Origin: Actinobacillus capsulatus DSM 19761
Lineage (GTDB): Bacteria; Pseudomonadota; Gammaproteobacteria; Enterobacterales; Pasteurellaceae
NCBI RefSeq assembly: GCF_000374285.1
Contig: NZ_KB893932.1
Coordinates: forward strand, 103,180 to 167,179
Direction: 5' to 3'
Length of the DNA stretch: 64,000 nucleotides
The position numbers and the translations under genes are program-made. This document shows, in pieces, positions 48,606 to 58,197 of the stretch (its first letter is position 1; every line of letters begins with the position of its first letter). The notes beneath the pieces are model-generated. The model worked only from the letters and a program-made list of their open reading frames with translations, was not told the DNA's origin and searched no databases.

Positions 48606-49013
48606 ATGGTTAATTTAGTGATTGTTTCACATAGTAAACAGCTTGGAGAAGGTGTGGCAGAAATTACCCGCCAAATGGCACAAGGATCGTGCCAAATTGC
48701 TGTAGCTGCCGGTATTGATGATCCGGATAATTCGATTGGCACAGATGCGGTAAAAATTATGAATGCGATTGAAGAAGTCTTCAGCGAAGACGGTGTAGTG
48801 ATCTTTGTCGACCTTGGTAGTGCGATTTTAAGTGCGGAAACAGCGCTTGATTTACTTGAGCCTGAAAAAGCGGAAAAAGTGGTAATTAGCTATGCGCCGC
48901 TGGTTGAGGGCGCATTTGCCGCTGCGGTAGCCGCTGCCGGAGGCGATGATTTGGCTTCAGTATTACAAGAAGCGAATGAAGCGGCCGCGTTAAAACAGCA
49001 ACAAGCGGTCTAA
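48606..49013 (+). CDS. dhaM: PTS-dependent dihydroxyacetone kinase, phosphotransferase subunit, EIIA domain only
   Basis: A 135-residue EIIA-mannose-type domain with the phosphorylated His9 in IVSHSKQLGEG. It takes phosphate from HPr and passes it to the ADP of DhaL. E. coli DhaM is about 470 residues with added HPr and EI-like domains; those are absent here, as in many Firmicutes and Pasteurellaceae, so general PTS proteins must supply phosphate. AGGAG precedes the start. A strong terminator ends the operon. Confidence 0.93.
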   Translation: MVNLVIVSHSKQLGEGVAEITRQMAQGSCQIAVAAGIDDPDNSIGTDAVKIMNAIEEVFSEDGVVIFVDLGSAILSAETALDLLEPEKAEKVVISYAPLVEGAFAAAVAAAGGDDLASVLQEANEAAALKQQQAV

Positions 49014-49035
49014 TTTTCTGAAAAATTTACCAAAT

Positions 49036-49074
49036 AAAAAATGAGGCGAAAGTGTTACTCCGCCTCATTTTTTT
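49036..49074. terminator. Terminator between convergent dhaM and cnoX
   Basis: A 13-bp stem (AAAAAATGAGGCG with CGCCTCATTTTTT) and a 12-base loop, with A and T runs on both sides, lies between the convergent stops. It can work in both directions. Confidence 0.88.
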
Positions 49075-49087
49075 GCTTCAAATACAA

Positions 49088-49933
49088 TTAATAGAGCAAT
49101 GAATAAAGCTGACGTCTAAATTTCGGCACAACAGGATCGTTACCCAAAGCAGAAAGAATCGCTAAAAATTGACTTTTCACTTCACCATTTGCACTATTTA
49201 AATCGGCTTTTAGCCAATCAAACAGTAGCACTAACGCCTCTTCATTTTTATGTGCTTGATGTAACTGATTTGCTAAACGAATCGCAATTTCCGGCGTTTT
49301 GTTATTTGCATAATCTGCTTGTAATTGCTGTAATTCAGGCGATTCATTCGCTTGTTCTAACAACTTAATCTGTGCTTGTAAACCGTTCCAACGACTATCA
49401 CGATCTTGAATCGGAATCTGCTTTAAGATTTCTCGAGCTTCTTCCACTTTCTTCATCACAATAAAAGTTTCTGCATACAACAAGGCGAAATCACTGTTTT
49501 TCTTATCGGTCATTTCCCAAGCTGATTTGAGTAGCGGTAATGCCTCTTCATAACGCTGATCTTGTAACAATTCCAAAGCTTGATTGAATTTAAGCTCTTC
49601 TTCTTTCGGTAAAATATTGGCTAAACGAACTCGCATTTCTTGCTCGGAAATCGCCCCTTGAATCATATCAACCGGCTGCCCGCCTGCAAAAAGATACAGG
49701 GTCGGAATCGTTTGAATTCTAAATTGGGCTACCAATGCTTGCTGTTCATCACAATTTACCGTAGCTAATAAAAATTGCGCCGGATTTTCATCCGCTAATC
49801 GGCGCAATAATGAATCCATTTCCAGTGAAGCCACTTCTCTCGGTGAGATAAAATTAAACACGACCGGTACTTGTGCCGCCGCGTTCCACACTTCACTAAA
49901 ATTACTTTCGGTGACATTGACAAAATAATTCAT
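49088..49933 (-). CDS. cnoX: Chaperedoxin CnoX (YbbN), thioredoxin-like
   Basis: A 281-residue protein with an N-terminal thioredoxin fold (about 1-110) and C-terminal TPR-like helices. The usual CxxC is missing: the sequence at that point reads SPREVAS. This agrees with E. coli YbbN, a holdase that protects proteins from chlorine oxidation and hands them to GroEL. Length matches E. coli (284). glpE lies 48 bp upstream in the same orientation. Confidence 0.9.
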   Translation of the reverse strand: MNYFVNVTESNFSEVWNAAAQVPVVFNFISPREVASLEMDSLLRRLADENPAQFLLATVNCDEQQALVAQFRIQTIPTLYLFAGGQPVDMIQGAISEQEMRVRLANILPKEEELKFNQALELLQDQRYEEALPLLKSAWEMTDKKNSDFALLYAETFIVMKKVEEAREILKQIPIQDRDSRWNGLQAQIKLLEQANESPELQQLQADYANNKTPEIAIRLANQLHQAHKNEEALVLLFDWLKADLNSANGEVKSQFLAILSALGNDPVVPKFRRQLYSLLY

Positions 49934-49981
49934 ACTATTTCCCTAATCTAAAAAAATCGGCAATATTATTATAGCTGATTT

Positions 49982-50308
49982 TTAGTAAGCCGTTTCAATC
50001 GGTAAACCGCTTCGTTCCCAGCCGTCAAAGCCGCCTTTTACACTATATACGCGATCAAAGCCCTGCTCGACTAAAAATTGCGCCGTATTACGGCTACTTA
50101 CACCGTGGTAACAAATTACAATCACCGGTTCTTCATAATCAACTTCATCTAGAAAACGTCCATAGCTTTCATTGGTTAAATGAAACGCATCCTGTGGGTG
50201 ACTATAAACATAACGGCGTGCATCACGAATATCCGCAAGTGTCGCGCCTTCATTTTCGATTAATTCCCATGCTTGCTGCGGGCTAATTTCAGTAAATGTT
50301 TCGCTCAT
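49982..50308 (-). CDS. glpE: Thiosulfate sulfurtransferase GlpE
   Basis: A 108-residue single-domain rhodanese. The active-site loop CYHGVSS starts at Cys66, and DIRDARRY is the usual N-terminal block. It transfers sulfur from thiosulfate to cyanide or thioredoxin in vitro. The start at 50308 gives the E. coli GlpE length; an ATG three codons earlier is possible. No glycerol genes adjoin it, unlike in E. coli. Confidence 0.92.
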   Translation of the reverse strand: MSETFTEISPQQAWELIENEGATLADIRDARRYVYSHPQDAFHLTNESYGRFLDEVDYEEPVIVICYHGVSSRNTAQFLVEQGFDRVYSVKGGFDGWERSGLPIETAY

Positions 50309-50498
50309 ATTTCGCATTACACCTTATTTATATAACAAAAAAATAACAAGCGAATATAGCATAATCTATTTACAAAAATAAACGAGAATACCTATTATTA
50401 CGAGTTGAATTTTTTGCCTCACTTAGTATAATTACGAACCATTTTCATTATACAGTATCACCTGTCTTCTATATTTTTATATCGTTTCCGAGGATTTT

Positions 50499-50951
50499 AT
50501 GGAACAAATGCTTGAACTTTTACAAGATCATGTAGATTACATTATCTTAGGTTTATTATTATTAATGAGTATTGTGTTAGTATGGAAAATTATTGAGCGC
50601 GTACTCTTTTACAAACAGCTTGATGTCACCAAATATAAAACCCTCCAAGATTTAGAAATCGATACAACTCGTAACCTCACTACTATCTCGACTATCGGTG
50701 CTAACGCCCCTTATATCGGTTTATTAGGAACCGTATTAGGTATCTTACTTACCTTCTATCACTTAGGTCATTCCGGCGGTGAAATTGATGCTGCATCAAT
50801 TATGGTGCATTTATCACTTGCATTAAAAGCAACTGCAGCAGGTATCTTAGTCGCAATTCCGGCAATGATGTTCTACAGCGGTTTCAACCGTAAAGTAGAT
50901 GAAAGCAAACTAAAATGGCAAGCCATTCAAGCCCGTAAAGTCAATCAATAA
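50499..50951 (+). CDS. exbB: TonB-system proton channel subunit ExbB
   Basis: A 150-residue inner-membrane protein of the short ExbB type found in Haemophilus. It has three transmembrane segments, and the pore-lining region holds [14 protein letters not shown] and [19 protein letters not shown]. With ExbD it harvests proton-motive force for TonB. Gene order exbB-exbD-tonB agrees with the Haemophilus arrangement and with the second TonB system described in A. pleuropneumoniae. Iron (Fur) control is likely, but I could not mark a convincing Fur box. Confidence 0.93.
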   Translation: MEQMLELLQDHVDYIILGLLLLMSIVLVWKIIERVLFYKQLDVTKYKTLQDLEIDTTRNLTTISTIGANAPYIGLLGTVLGILLTFYHLGHSGGEIDAASIMVHLSLALKATAAGILVAIPAMMFYSGFNRKVDESKLKWQAIQARKVNQ

Positions 50952-50995
50952 GCGATCAAATTTCACTTATTTTTTGCAACTCAATCAGGTTTCTT

Positions 50996-51385
50996 ATGAA
51001 AAAATTTGACGAAATTAATATTATTCCGTTCATCGACATTATGTTGGTGCTATTAGCGATCGTGCTTGTTACCGCCTCATTTATTTCACAAGGCAAAATT
51101 CAAGTAAACGTACCGAAAGCAACCACGACCCAAACGATGAAAGCGGACGAATTAGCCAAACTTCTTACGATTACAGAAAACAACGAATTCTATTTCAACG
51201 ACCAACCAATTACTAAAGAAGCGCTCACAACAGAGATTGCCACTTGGGACAAAACCCAAAAAGTAACCCTAAAAGTAGATGGTGCGGTAGCATTTGAAAA
51301 ATTTGTTGAACTCACCGATATACTCTCTGCGAATGAAATTAAAAACGTCGCTATCGTAACGAAGAAAGATACAGCCAAAAAATAG
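50996..51385 (+). CDS. exbD: TonB-system subunit ExbD
   Basis: A 129-residue protein with one N-terminal transmembrane helix ([19 protein letters not shown]). The essential proton-handling aspartate is in FIDIMLVLL near residue 14. The rest is a periplasmic domain. It forms the ExbB-ExbD motor powering TonB. It follows exbB by 44 bp and precedes tonB by nine. Confidence 0.95.
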   Translation: MKKFDEINIIPFIDIMLVLLAIVLVTASFISQGKIQVNVPKATTTQTMKADELAKLLTITENNEFYFNDQPITKEALTTEIATWDKTQKVTLKVDGAVAFEKFVELTDILSANEIKNVAIVTKKDTAKK

Positions 51386-51394
51386 GATACGAGT

Positions 51395-52246
51395 ATGAAG
51401 AAAAAACATTCTCGTATCGGGTTAGTCAGTTCTATTGTTATTCACACCTTTGTTTTTGCCGGTTTCATTTCGATGGTAAAAAATTCTCATTCGGACGGTC
51501 AGCCTGAAGATAATGTAATGTCGATGGAATTAGTCGCCGCTTTATTAGAGCAGCCTCAAGTTGCAGTGGCAGAAGAACAACCGGCACAGACGGAACCGGA
51601 AAAACCTGAAGCGGAACCGGAGCAGGAACCTGAAGCAGAAGCAATACCTGAACCAAAACCTCAGCCTAAACCGAAAGAAAAGCCAAAAGAAAAACCGAAG
51701 GAAAAGCCAAAAGAGCAACCGAAGCCTAAGGAAAAAGAAAAACCTAAAAAAGAGAAAGCTAAAGATAAGCCGATAAAAGCATTAGAAAAAGGTCCTGAAG
51801 CGAAACAAGGCATTGTTGCAAAAACTATACCGAATGCAGTACAGGGTACGCAAATGCGCGCCGGTATTCCGAATGGTAAACCAAACGGAAATCCTAACGG
51901 TACTTCGGCAAACGGCTCCTCAAATGGTGCAGCGGGCGGCAATGGTAGTGGCAGTTCCGGCAGTGAAATCGGTGCTTATAAAGCGGCATTGCAACGTGCA
52001 TTACAGCGTCGAGCCAATAATGCTTATCCCGCTCGAGAAAAAATGATGCGTAAAACAGGTGCAGTTACCATTGGTTTTAGCGTATCGTCTTCCGGTGATT
52101 TAACCAATGTAAAAGTGTTAAACAGCTCCGGTAACAGCAATCTTGATAACGCAGCAGTCAAAGCGGCACAAAGTACCAAAGTGTCACCGCCACCGGCTGG
52201 ATTCCCAAGTAATGTTACTGTTCCGGTAAAATTCTCGATTGAATAA
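51395..52246 (+). CDS. tonB: TonB energy transducer
   Basis: A 283-residue protein with an N-terminal signal anchor (residues about 8-28), a Pro/Glu/Lys spacer (about 60-130) with repeated KPKE units, a Gly/Asn/Ser-rich segment (about 155-190), and a C-terminal TonB domain (about 195-283) ending VPVKFSIE. It spans the periplasm to energise outer-membrane receptors for iron or haem. The long, low-complexity spacer may vary in length between strains. A good terminator follows. Confidence 0.93.
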   Translation: MKKKHSRIGLVSSIVIHTFVFAGFISMVKNSHSDGQPEDNVMSMELVAALLEQPQVAVAEEQPAQTEPEKPEAEPEQEPEAEAIPEPKPQPKPKEKPKEKPKEKPKEQPKPKEKEKPKKEKAKDKPIKALEKGPEAKQGIVAKTIPNAVQGTQMRAGIPNGKPNGNPNGTSANGSSNGAAGGNGSGSSGSEIGAYKAALQRALQRRANNAYPAREKMMRKTGAVTIGFSVSSSGDLTNVKVLNSSGNSNLDNAAVKAAQSTKVSPPPAGFPSNVTVPVKFSIE

Positions 52247-52254
52247 ACTTTGCA

Positions 52255-52280
52255 AATAAGCTCCCTCACGGGAGCTTATT
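52255..52280 (+). terminator. Terminator after exbB-exbD-tonB
   Basis: An 11-bp stem (AATAAGCTCCC / GGGAGCTTATT) with a TCAC loop and following TTTT lies eight bases after the tonB stop. Confidence 0.9.
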
Positions 52281-52417
52281 TTTTACTTAAAACAAGCGGT
52301 CATTTTTCACTAACATTTTGCAAAAAAATCGGCAAAAGATAACCGCTTGCCTAAAGCGAGGTGCTTAAGTAAAATAAACCGTTTCTATTTTTATTTATAC
52401 AAATTGAGGAAAATGTA

Positions 52418-52747
52418 ATGTTTGGAAAAGGCGGCTTAGGCGGTTTAATGAAACAAGCTCAGCAAATGCAAGAGCGCATGCAAAAAATGCAAGAAGAAAT
52501 CGCACAACTTGAAGTAACCGGCGAATCTGGTGCAGGTTTAGTAAAAGTAACAATCAATGGTGCACATAACTGCCGTCGTATTGAGATCGATCCGTCATTA
52601 ATGGAAGACGATAAAGAAATGGTGGAAGACTTAGTTGCCGCCGCATTCAATGATGCCGTTCGCCGTGCAGAAGAAATGCAAAAAGAAAAAATGGCAAGCG
52701 TGACTGCTGGCATGCAATTACCACCGGGCATGAAATTCCCATTCTAA
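52418..52747 (+). CDS. ybaB: Nucleoid-associated protein YbaB/EbfC
   Basis: A 109-residue DNA-binding protein of the YbaB family ([18 protein letters not shown], ending LPPGMKFPF), which bends and compacts DNA as a homodimer. AGGAAAA precedes the start. recR follows 70 bp later, the conserved ybaB-recR pairing; the usual upstream dnaX is missing here. Confidence 0.95.
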
Positions 52748-52755
52748 TCTAGTGA

Positions 52756-52790
52756 TAATGGATAGTTAGCTTTATTGCAGCTATCCATTA
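52756..52790 (+). terminator. Hairpin between ybaB and recR
   Basis: TAATGGATAG and CTATCCATTA form a 10-bp stem around a 15-base loop, followed by TTAATTTTC. A third partial copy (ACTATCCATT) lies just before recR. It may be a weak terminator or an attenuating element. Confidence 0.45.
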
Positions 52791-52817
52791 TTAATTTTCA
52801 ACTATCCATTCCTATTT

Positions 52818-53423
52818 ATGCAAATTAGCCCTTTACTCGAAAACCTTATGGAAGCCCTGCGTGTATTACCCGGTGTCGGCCCGAAATCCGCACAGCGTAT
52901 GGCATATCATTTATTACAACGCAATCGTTCCGGCGGTGTAAACTTATCTAAAGCCTTGAATGAAGCGATGACGCATATCGGTCATTGTAACTCTTGTCGT
53001 ACGTTTACCGAAGAAGACGAATGCAATATTTGTAAAAATCCTCGCCGCCAAATGAACGGTCAACTTTGTGTGGTTGAAATGCCGGAAGATATTCAAGCAA
53101 TTGAACAAACCGGACAGTTTTCAGGGCGTTACTTTGTATTAATGGGGCATCTTTCGCCGTTGGACGGAATTGGACCGAGAGAAATTGGCTTAGATCTGTT
53201 ACAAAGCCGTTTAGAAAACGAATCTTTTCACGAAGTCATTCTTGCCACTAATCCGACGATTGAAGGTGATGCCACCGCCAATTATATTGCGGAAATGTGC
53301 CGTATCCACAATGTGAAAGTGACTCGCATTGCACATGGGATTCCGGTTGGCGGCTCATTAGAAATGGTAGACGGCACAACCCTTTCCCACTCTTTTGCCG
53401 GCAGACGAGATATTTCGTTGTAA
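52818..53423 (+). CDS. recR: Recombination mediator RecR
   Basis: A 201-residue protein acting with RecF and RecO to load RecA at gaps. It has a helix-hairpin-helix ([17 protein letters not shown], residues about 17-33), a four-cysteine zinc finger (CNSC and CNIC, about 55-75), and a Toprim domain beginning CVVEMPEDI. Length equals E. coli RecR. It pairs with ybaB. Confidence 0.96.
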   Translation: MQISPLLENLMEALRVLPGVGPKSAQRMAYHLLQRNRSGGVNLSKALNEAMTHIGHCNSCRTFTEEDECNICKNPRRQMNGQLCVVEMPEDIQAIEQTGQFSGRYFVLMGHLSPLDGIGPREIGLDLLQSRLENESFHEVILATNPTIEGDATANYIAEMCRIHNVKVTRIAHGIPVGGSLEMVDGTTLSHSFAGRRDISL

Positions 53424-53494
53424 GGTGAAAAGGTTATTTGGCTAGTCATAAAAGTCTGATACAATCACTCAGGTATTAATCACTAGAGGTTATC

Positions 53495-53827
53495 ATGGAA
53501 ACTATCGATACTATTGAAAAAATCAAAAAACAAATCAGCGAAAACCCAATTCTTCTTTATATGAAAGGTTCGCCGAAATTCCCTTCATGCGGTTTCTCTG
53601 CTCGTGCGGTGGAAGCGGTAATTAACTGCCAAGTACCATTCGGTTATGTAGATATTTTAACTAACCCGGATATTCGTGCTGAATTACCCAAATTCGCAAA
53701 CTGGCCGACTTTCCCACAATTATGGGTAGAAGGCGAATTAATCGGTGGTTGTGACATCGTATTAGAAATGTTCCAAAAAAGTGAATTACAAACCTTATTA
53801 AAAGAAGTTGCGGCTAAACACGCTTAA
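53495..53827 (+). CDS. grxD: Monothiol glutaredoxin 4
   Basis: A 110-residue CGFS-type glutaredoxin. The active site is CGFS at residues 32-35 (KFPSCGFSARAV), followed by the glutathione-binding WPTFPQLWV and GGCDI. It binds a [2Fe-2S] cluster and works in iron-sulfur assembly and iron sensing. AGAGG precedes the start. A terminator follows. Confidence 0.96.
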   Translation: METIDTIEKIKKQISENPILLYMKGSPKFPSCGFSARAVEAVINCQVPFGYVDILTNPDIRAELPKFANWPTFPQLWVEGELIGGCDIVLEMFQKSELQTLLKEVAAKHA

Positions 53828-53845
53828 TTCTTTTACAAACATTCG

Positions 53846-53874
53846 GCCCAAGCAATTCACTTGGGCTTTTTTTC
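53846..53874 (+). terminator. Terminator after grxD
   Basis: GCCCAAG and CTTGGGC form a 7-bp GC-rich stem with a 7-base loop, followed by eight T. Confidence 0.88.
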
Positions 53875-53970
53875 GACAAAAAAATGCCATTTTGCTCTTA
53901 CATTCCGCTTCGTTTTTGGCTTACAATGTAAAAATTCATTTGTAATAAATAACAATAAGGACACAACAAC

Positions 53971-55008
53971 ATGGCTTTAAAAGATTTAGATTGGGCTAAT
54001 TTAGGCTTTTCCTACATTAAAACGGATTATCGCTTCATTGCACACTGGAAAGACGGTAAATGGGATGAAGGTCAATTAACTACAGATAACACACTCCACA
54101 TTCACGAAGGTTCAACCGCACTTCACTACGGTCAGCAATGTTTCGAAGGCTTAAAAGCCTATCGTTGCAAAGACGGTTCAATTAACTTATTCCGCCCTGA
54201 AGAAAATGCAAAACGTATGCAAGGCACTGCGCGCCGTTTGTTAATGGCAGAAGTACCGACCGAATTATTTGTGCGTGCTTGTACAGAAGTGGTAAAAGCA
54301 AACCAAGATTGGTTAGGCCCATACGGTTCAGGTGCAACGCTTTACTTACGTCCGTTCTTAATCGGCGTCGGTGAAAATATCGGTGTTAAAGCGGCGCCGG
54401 AATACATTTTCTCGGTATTCTGTTGTCCGGTTGGTGCTTATTTCAAAGGCGGTTTAGCACCGTCTAACTTCATCACAACCGACTACGACCGTGCTGCACC
54501 AATGGGAACCGGCGGTGTTAAAGTGGGTGGTAACTACGCGGCAAGTTTATTACCACACGAATTAGCGGCAGAACAAGGTACTGCAACACGCAAATTTGCC
54601 GATGCGATCTACCTTGATCCGAAAACTCATACCAAAATTGAAGAAGTGGGTGCAGCAAACTTCTTTGGTATTACCAAAGACAACAAATTTATTACCCCTG
54701 CGTCAGAATCGATCTTACCAAGTATTACCAAATACTCGTTATTACATATCGCTAAAGAGCGTTTAGGTATGGAAACGGTTGAAGGCGATGTATATATCGA
54801 TCAATTAGATCAATTTGCCGAAGCCGGCGCTTGCGGTACAGCGGCAGTAATTACGCCGGTTGGTGGTATTCAACATAAAGATAACTTCCACGTATTCTAT
54901 TCGGAAACGGAAGTTGGCCCGGTAACAAAACGCTTATATGCGGAACTTACCGGTATCCAATTCGGTGATGTTGAAGCACCGGAAGGCTGGATTGTTAAAG
55001 TAGAATAA
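53971..55008 (+). CDS. ilvE: Branched-chain amino acid aminotransferase
   Basis: A 345-residue PLP enzyme, fold type IV, catalysing the last step of leucine, isoleucine and valine synthesis. The active-site region [15 protein letters not shown] includes a lysine, near residue 189, that is expected to bind PLP, and later [17 protein letters not shown] is typical. The length and the extended N-terminus match the longer IlvE type found in Haemophilus, not the 309-residue E. coli type. ilvG, ilvM and ilvD lie about 20 kb away rather than in one operon. Confidence 0.94.
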   Translation: MALKDLDWANLGFSYIKTDYRFIAHWKDGKWDEGQLTTDNTLHIHEGSTALHYGQQCFEGLKAYRCKDGSINLFRPEENAKRMQGTARRLLMAEVPTELFVRACTEVVKANQDWLGPYGSGATLYLRPFLIGVGENIGVKAAPEYIFSVFCCPVGAYFKGGLAPSNFITTDYDRAAPMGTGGVKVGGNYAASLLPHELAAEQGTATRKFADAIYLDPKTHTKIEEVGAANFFGITKDNKFITPASESILPSITKYSLLHIAKERLGMETVEGDVYIDQLDQFAEAGACGTAAVITPVGGIQHKDNFHVFYSETEVGPVTKRLYAELTGIQFGDVEAPEGWIVKVE

Positions 55009-55024
55009 GCCGATTTAAGCTGTG

Positions 55025-55071
55025 ACAAGCGGTAAAATTTTGCAATTTTTTTGCAAATTTCTACCGCTTGT
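55025..55071 (+). terminator. Inverted uptake-signal hairpin after ilvE
   Basis: ACAAGCGGTA and TACCGCTTGT are perfectly complementary and enclose an inner TTTTGC/GCAAA pairing. Both arms are full Apl-type uptake cores. It lies 16 bases after the ilvE stop and is followed by TTTTC. Confidence 0.65.
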
Positions 55072-55095
55072 TTTCTTTCAAATATAAGGAATATT

Positions 55096-55440
55096 ATGAT
55101 TCAACGTATTGATGTCAGTAAACGTTTCTCTGAAGTTGCCATTTATAACGGCGTGGCTTATCTCGCCGGGCAAGTGCCGACTGACGATAGCCAAGACGCT
55201 TATCAGCAAACCAAACAAGTGCTTGCGGAAATTGATAAATTCTTAGCTAAAGCTAATACCGATAAAAGCAAAATCTTAATGGCAACCGTTTATCTTGCAA
55301 ATATGGCTTATTATGATGAGATAAACCGTGCTTGGGACGAATGGGTAGCAGAAAATAATGCACCGCCACGTGCTGCGGTGGAGGCAAGACTTGCAAATCC
55401 GAACTGGAAGGTTGAAATCGTAGTGAATGCTGCGGTATAA
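55096..55440 (+). CDS. RidA-family protein, YoaB-like
   Basis: A 114-residue YjgF/RidA-family protein. It resembles E. coli YoaB in length and in blocks such as FLAKANTDKSKILMATVYL, NRAWDEWV and PPRAAVEARLANPNWKVEI. RidA itself hydrolyses reactive enamines from threonine dehydratase; the role of this branch is less clear. The start at 55096 follows AAGGA; an ATG at 55051 would lie inside the preceding hairpin and is rejected. It sits next to ilvE, where enamine by-products are relevant. Confidence 0.85.
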   Translation: MIQRIDVSKRFSEVAIYNGVAYLAGQVPTDDSQDAYQQTKQVLAEIDKFLAKANTDKSKILMATVYLANMAYYDEINRAWDEWVAENNAPPRAAVEARLANPNWKVEIVVNAAV

Positions 55441-55442
55441 CT

Positions 55443-55479
55443 AAAAGCGTGGGCTGATCAGGCTAACCCACGCTTTTTT
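55443..55479 (+). terminator. Terminator after the RidA-family gene
   Basis: AAAAGCGTGGG and CCCACGCTTTT form an 11-bp stem with a 13-base loop, followed by TTATTAT, directly after the stop codon. Confidence 0.88.
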
Positions 55480-55494
55480 ATTATAGGAGGTAAT

Positions 55495-56133
55495 ATGCGA
55501 TCCCCATTTTATCGCCACGCACATATATTCTTAATCGGTGGCGCTGCTGATCAAGAACCTTATTATTTTGTTGGCCCGCTCCGCAATATCAGCCTAGCAA
55601 AACAAAGGCTGGTAAGAAAAATTAAAAGCTATATCCCCAATCACGAGCAAATCCGTATTCACACGCTTGGTTACAACCATATTTTTCATCTTAGTGACAT
55701 TGAATTAAATGTGTTAATCAAAATTCAACCGCAAGATCTTATCTATATTATCGGACACAGTTTAGGCGGTTGGAACGCCCCACATTTAGCCAGAATTTTA
55801 AAAGACAAAGGCTATCGTGTACGCTTGCTCGCGACCCTTGATCCGGTGGGAGAAGGTACACTCGTTTGGATTGGCTCAAATATCTATAAAACACCACAAC
55901 CCCAACCAAATGCCGATTTATGGATTAATATTCGTGCTGAAACCAAAGCTGAACACGATTTATCCGATATTGTCGCTCGCCTCGGTCAACAATGGAACTT
56001 AACCAATGAACCGGATATTAATCAAACGCTCAATATTCACCATGCCAATGCGCAACGAATGCTAAGTACGAAATTACAAACCGGAAAATCAATTCTGGAT
56101 TACCTTGTTGAAAACCTACAACAATTACTCTAA
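55495..56133 (+). CDS. Putative alpha/beta hydrolase, unknown substrate
   Basis: A 212-residue protein with a nucleophile elbow GHSLGG at residues 87-92 (Ser89) after the strand LIYII, and an acidic candidate in LATLDPVGEG near residue 116. A histidine in NIHHANAQRM, near residue 182, could complete a triad. The pattern fits lipase-like alpha/beta hydrolases. No signal peptide is evident, so it is probably cytoplasmic. AGGAGG precedes the start by five bases. I do not recognise the family. It stands alone between a terminator and the convergent dpp operon. Confidence 0.6.
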   Translation: MRSPFYRHAHIFLIGGAADQEPYYFVGPLRNISLAKQRLVRKIKSYIPNHEQIRIHTLGYNHIFHLSDIELNVLIKIQPQDLIYIIGHSLGGWNAPHLARILKDKGYRVRLLATLDPVGEGTLVWIGSNIYKTPQPQPNADLWINIRAETKAEHDLSDIVARLGQQWNLTNEPDINQTLNIHHANAQRMLSTKLQTGKSILDYLVENLQQLL

Positions 56134-56137
56134 ATAT

Positions 56138-56180
56138 AAGCGGTCATTTTTCGCAAATTTTTTGCAAGAAATGACCGCTT
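56138..56180. terminator. Inverted uptake-signal hairpin between convergent hydrolase gene and dppF
   Basis: AAGCGGTCATTT pairs with AAATGACCGCTT, with an inner TCGCAAA/TTTGCAAGA match extending the stem. The right arm ends in a full ACCGCTTGT core. It can serve as a two-way terminator. Confidence 0.6.
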
Positions 56181-56198
56181 GTCTATCCTTAAACCTAA

Positions 56199-57188
56199 CT
56201 ATTCCACCATAAAGCAGGCAATTTTGGTGCCGCTTTCATAGCTTTTTAACTGAGGTTGTTCCGCTTTACATTTTTCGGTTGCCAAGCGGCAACGAGCGTG
56301 GAATGCACAACCTTTCGGTGGATTTAACGGGCTTGGTAATTCGCCGGTTAATTTAATTCGCTCACGACGTTGCTCCGGATTTAAGCGAGGTGTTGCCGAA
56401 AGTAACGCTTGGGTGTACGGGTGACGAGGATCGCTGAAAATCGCTTTGGTTTTGCCTTGCTCCACCACTCGTCCTAAGTACATCACCATCACTTCATCGG
56501 CAATATGCTCAACCACTGATAAATCGTGCGAAATGAAAACATAAGACAGACCCATCTCTTCTTGCAGATCCATCATCAAATTAAGTACCTGCGCACGTAC
56601 CGATACATCCAATGCCGAAACCGGCTCATCTGCCACCACCACATCAGGATTAAGCATTAAGCCTCGAGCAATCGCAATACGCTGGCGTTGTCCGCCGGAA
56701 AACATATGCGGATAGCGGTCGTAAAACTCAGGTTTTAAACCGACTTTGCCCATCATTTCCAACACTTTCGCTTTACGCTCTGCCGCCGATAAATCGGTAT
56801 TGATTAATAACGGCTCTTCTAAAATGCTGCCCACTTTCTTACGTGGATTCAGCGAACTATAAGGGTTTTGGAACACAATCTGAATTTTCTTACGGCGTAA
56901 TGCGGCGGTATCTTTATCATTGACTAAGAAATTCTGCCCTTTATAAAACAGCTCGCCTTCGGTCGGGCTTTCAATCATAGTGAGCATTCGCCCCAAGGTT
57001 GACTTACCACAGCCGGACTCGCCAACCACCGCCAATGTTTTGCCTCGTTCCAATTGGAATGAGACGCCATCTACCGCTTTAACCGTTTTCGGTTTTGCGA
57101 ACATTCTCTGCTTAACCGGATAATATTTTTTCAGATTTTTCGCATCAAGAAGCGGTGCGTTTTGTTCATTTTTTTGCAAATCAGTCAT
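56199..57188 (-). CDS. dppF: Dipeptide ABC transporter ATP-binding protein
   Basis: A 329-residue ATPase of the OppF/DppF type. Walker A is GESGCGKST near residue 57, the ABC signature FSGGQRQRIAIARGL near 163, and Walker B VVADEPVSALD. The C-terminal oligopeptide-transport extension has CAFHARC and a further Cys. It pairs with DppD to drive import through DppBC. It is the last gene of dppABCDF and follows dppD by 12 bp. Confidence 0.95.
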   Translation of the reverse strand: MTDLQKNEQNAPLLDAKNLKKYYPVKQRMFAKPKTVKAVDGVSFQLERGKTLAVVGESGCGKSTLGRMLTMIESPTEGELFYKGQNFLVNDKDTAALRRKKIQIVFQNPYSSLNPRKKVGSILEEPLLINTDLSAAERKAKVLEMMGKVGLKPEFYDRYPHMFSGGQRQRIAIARGLMLNPDVVVADEPVSALDVSVRAQVLNLMMDLQEEMGLSYVFISHDLSVVEHIADEVMVMYLGRVVEQGKTKAIFSDPRHPYTQALLSATPRLNPEQRRERIKLTGELPSPLNPPKGCAFHARCRLATEKCKAEQPQLKSYESGTKIACFMVE

Positions 57189-57200
57189 TTCGCTTCTCCG

Positions 57201-58187
57201 TTATTGCTGCATTGTAGGAATACCATTTTCATCTAACGGGAAATGGCATTTCACTTGGCGACCGTTTAACACACGTAATTCAGGTTCGCTGGTTCGGCAT
57301 TTATCCGTTGCATACGGACAACGAGGATTCAGTAAACAGCCTTGCGGTCGGTCATATTTGCCGGGAACCACACCGGGTAGAGATTGCAAGCGAGATTTAC
57401 CTTCTGCAAATTCAGGCAATGCTTTAAGCAATGCTTGCGTATAAGGGTGAAGCGGTGCTTTAAAGATTAATTCCGCTTTGCCTTCTTCCACCACTTGTCC
57501 TGCATACATCACGATAATACGATGTGCCGATTCCGCAACCAATGCTAAATCGTGAGTAATCAGAATTAACGCCATATTTTCTTTGCGTTGTAATTCCAAC
57601 AATAAATCAATAATTTGCGCTTGAATCGTTACGTCTAATGCGGTGGTCGGTTCATCCGCAATCAATAATTTCGGATTGCACGCAATCGCTATAGCGATCA
57701 TCACACGCTGGCTCATACCGCCCGAAAGCTGATGCGGGTAAACATCTAAACGAGATTGCGGATCAGGAATCCCTACCATGGTTAATAATTCAATCGCACG
57801 TTCACGACGAGTCGCTTTTGAGCCGCCTTGATGCACCTTCAACGCTTCCATAATTTGGAAACCAACTGTATAACTCGGGTTAAGACTGGTCATCGCATCT
57901 TGGAAAATCATCGACACGTCCGCACCGACAATTTTTTGTTTTTCTTTCGGTTTTAACGCTAATAAATTATTGCCGTTAAACTCAAGCGAATTTGCTGTCA
58001 CACGACCAGGGAAGTCAATTAAACCCATAATCGCTAAAGAGCTGACTGATTTACCCGAACCTGACTCACCCACAATACCTAACACTTCGCCTTCGTTTAT
58101 CGTATAACTAATACGATCTACCGCTTTGAAGGGCGCTTTCTCATCACCGAAGTGAACAGAAAGCTGATCTACCGTTAATAAAGCCAT
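57201..58187 (-). CDS. dppD: Dipeptide ABC transporter ATP-binding protein
   Basis: A 328-residue ATPase of the OppD/DppD type, with Walker [10 protein letters not shown] near residue 40, signature [15 protein letters not shown] near 155, and Walker [13 protein letters not shown]. The C-terminal [14 protein letters not shown] segment is the cysteine-rich end that binds an iron-sulfur cluster in some relatives. It sits between dppC (10 bp) and dppF (12 bp). Confidence 0.95.
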   Translation of the reverse strand: MALLTVDQLSVHFGDEKAPFKAVDRISYTINEGEVLGIVGESGSGKSVSSLAIMGLIDFPGRVTANSLEFNGNNLLALKPKEKQKIVGADVSMIFQDAMTSLNPSYTVGFQIMEALKVHQGGSKATRRERAIELLTMVGIPDPQSRLDVYPHQLSGGMSQRVMIAIAIACNPKLLIADEPTTALDVTIQAQIIDLLLELQRKENMALILITHDLALVAESAHRIIVMYAGQVVEEGKAELIFKAPLHPYTQALLKALPEFAEGKSRLQSLPGVVPGKYDRPQGCLLNPRCPYATDKCRTSEPELRVLNGRQVKCHFPLDENGIPTMQQ

Positions 58188-58197
58188 CTTGCTCTCC

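Noticed and set aside
50400..50498. Fur box upstream of exbB
   Set aside because: The stretch is AT-rich with partial matches only; I could not find a 19-bp palindrome good enough to mark.
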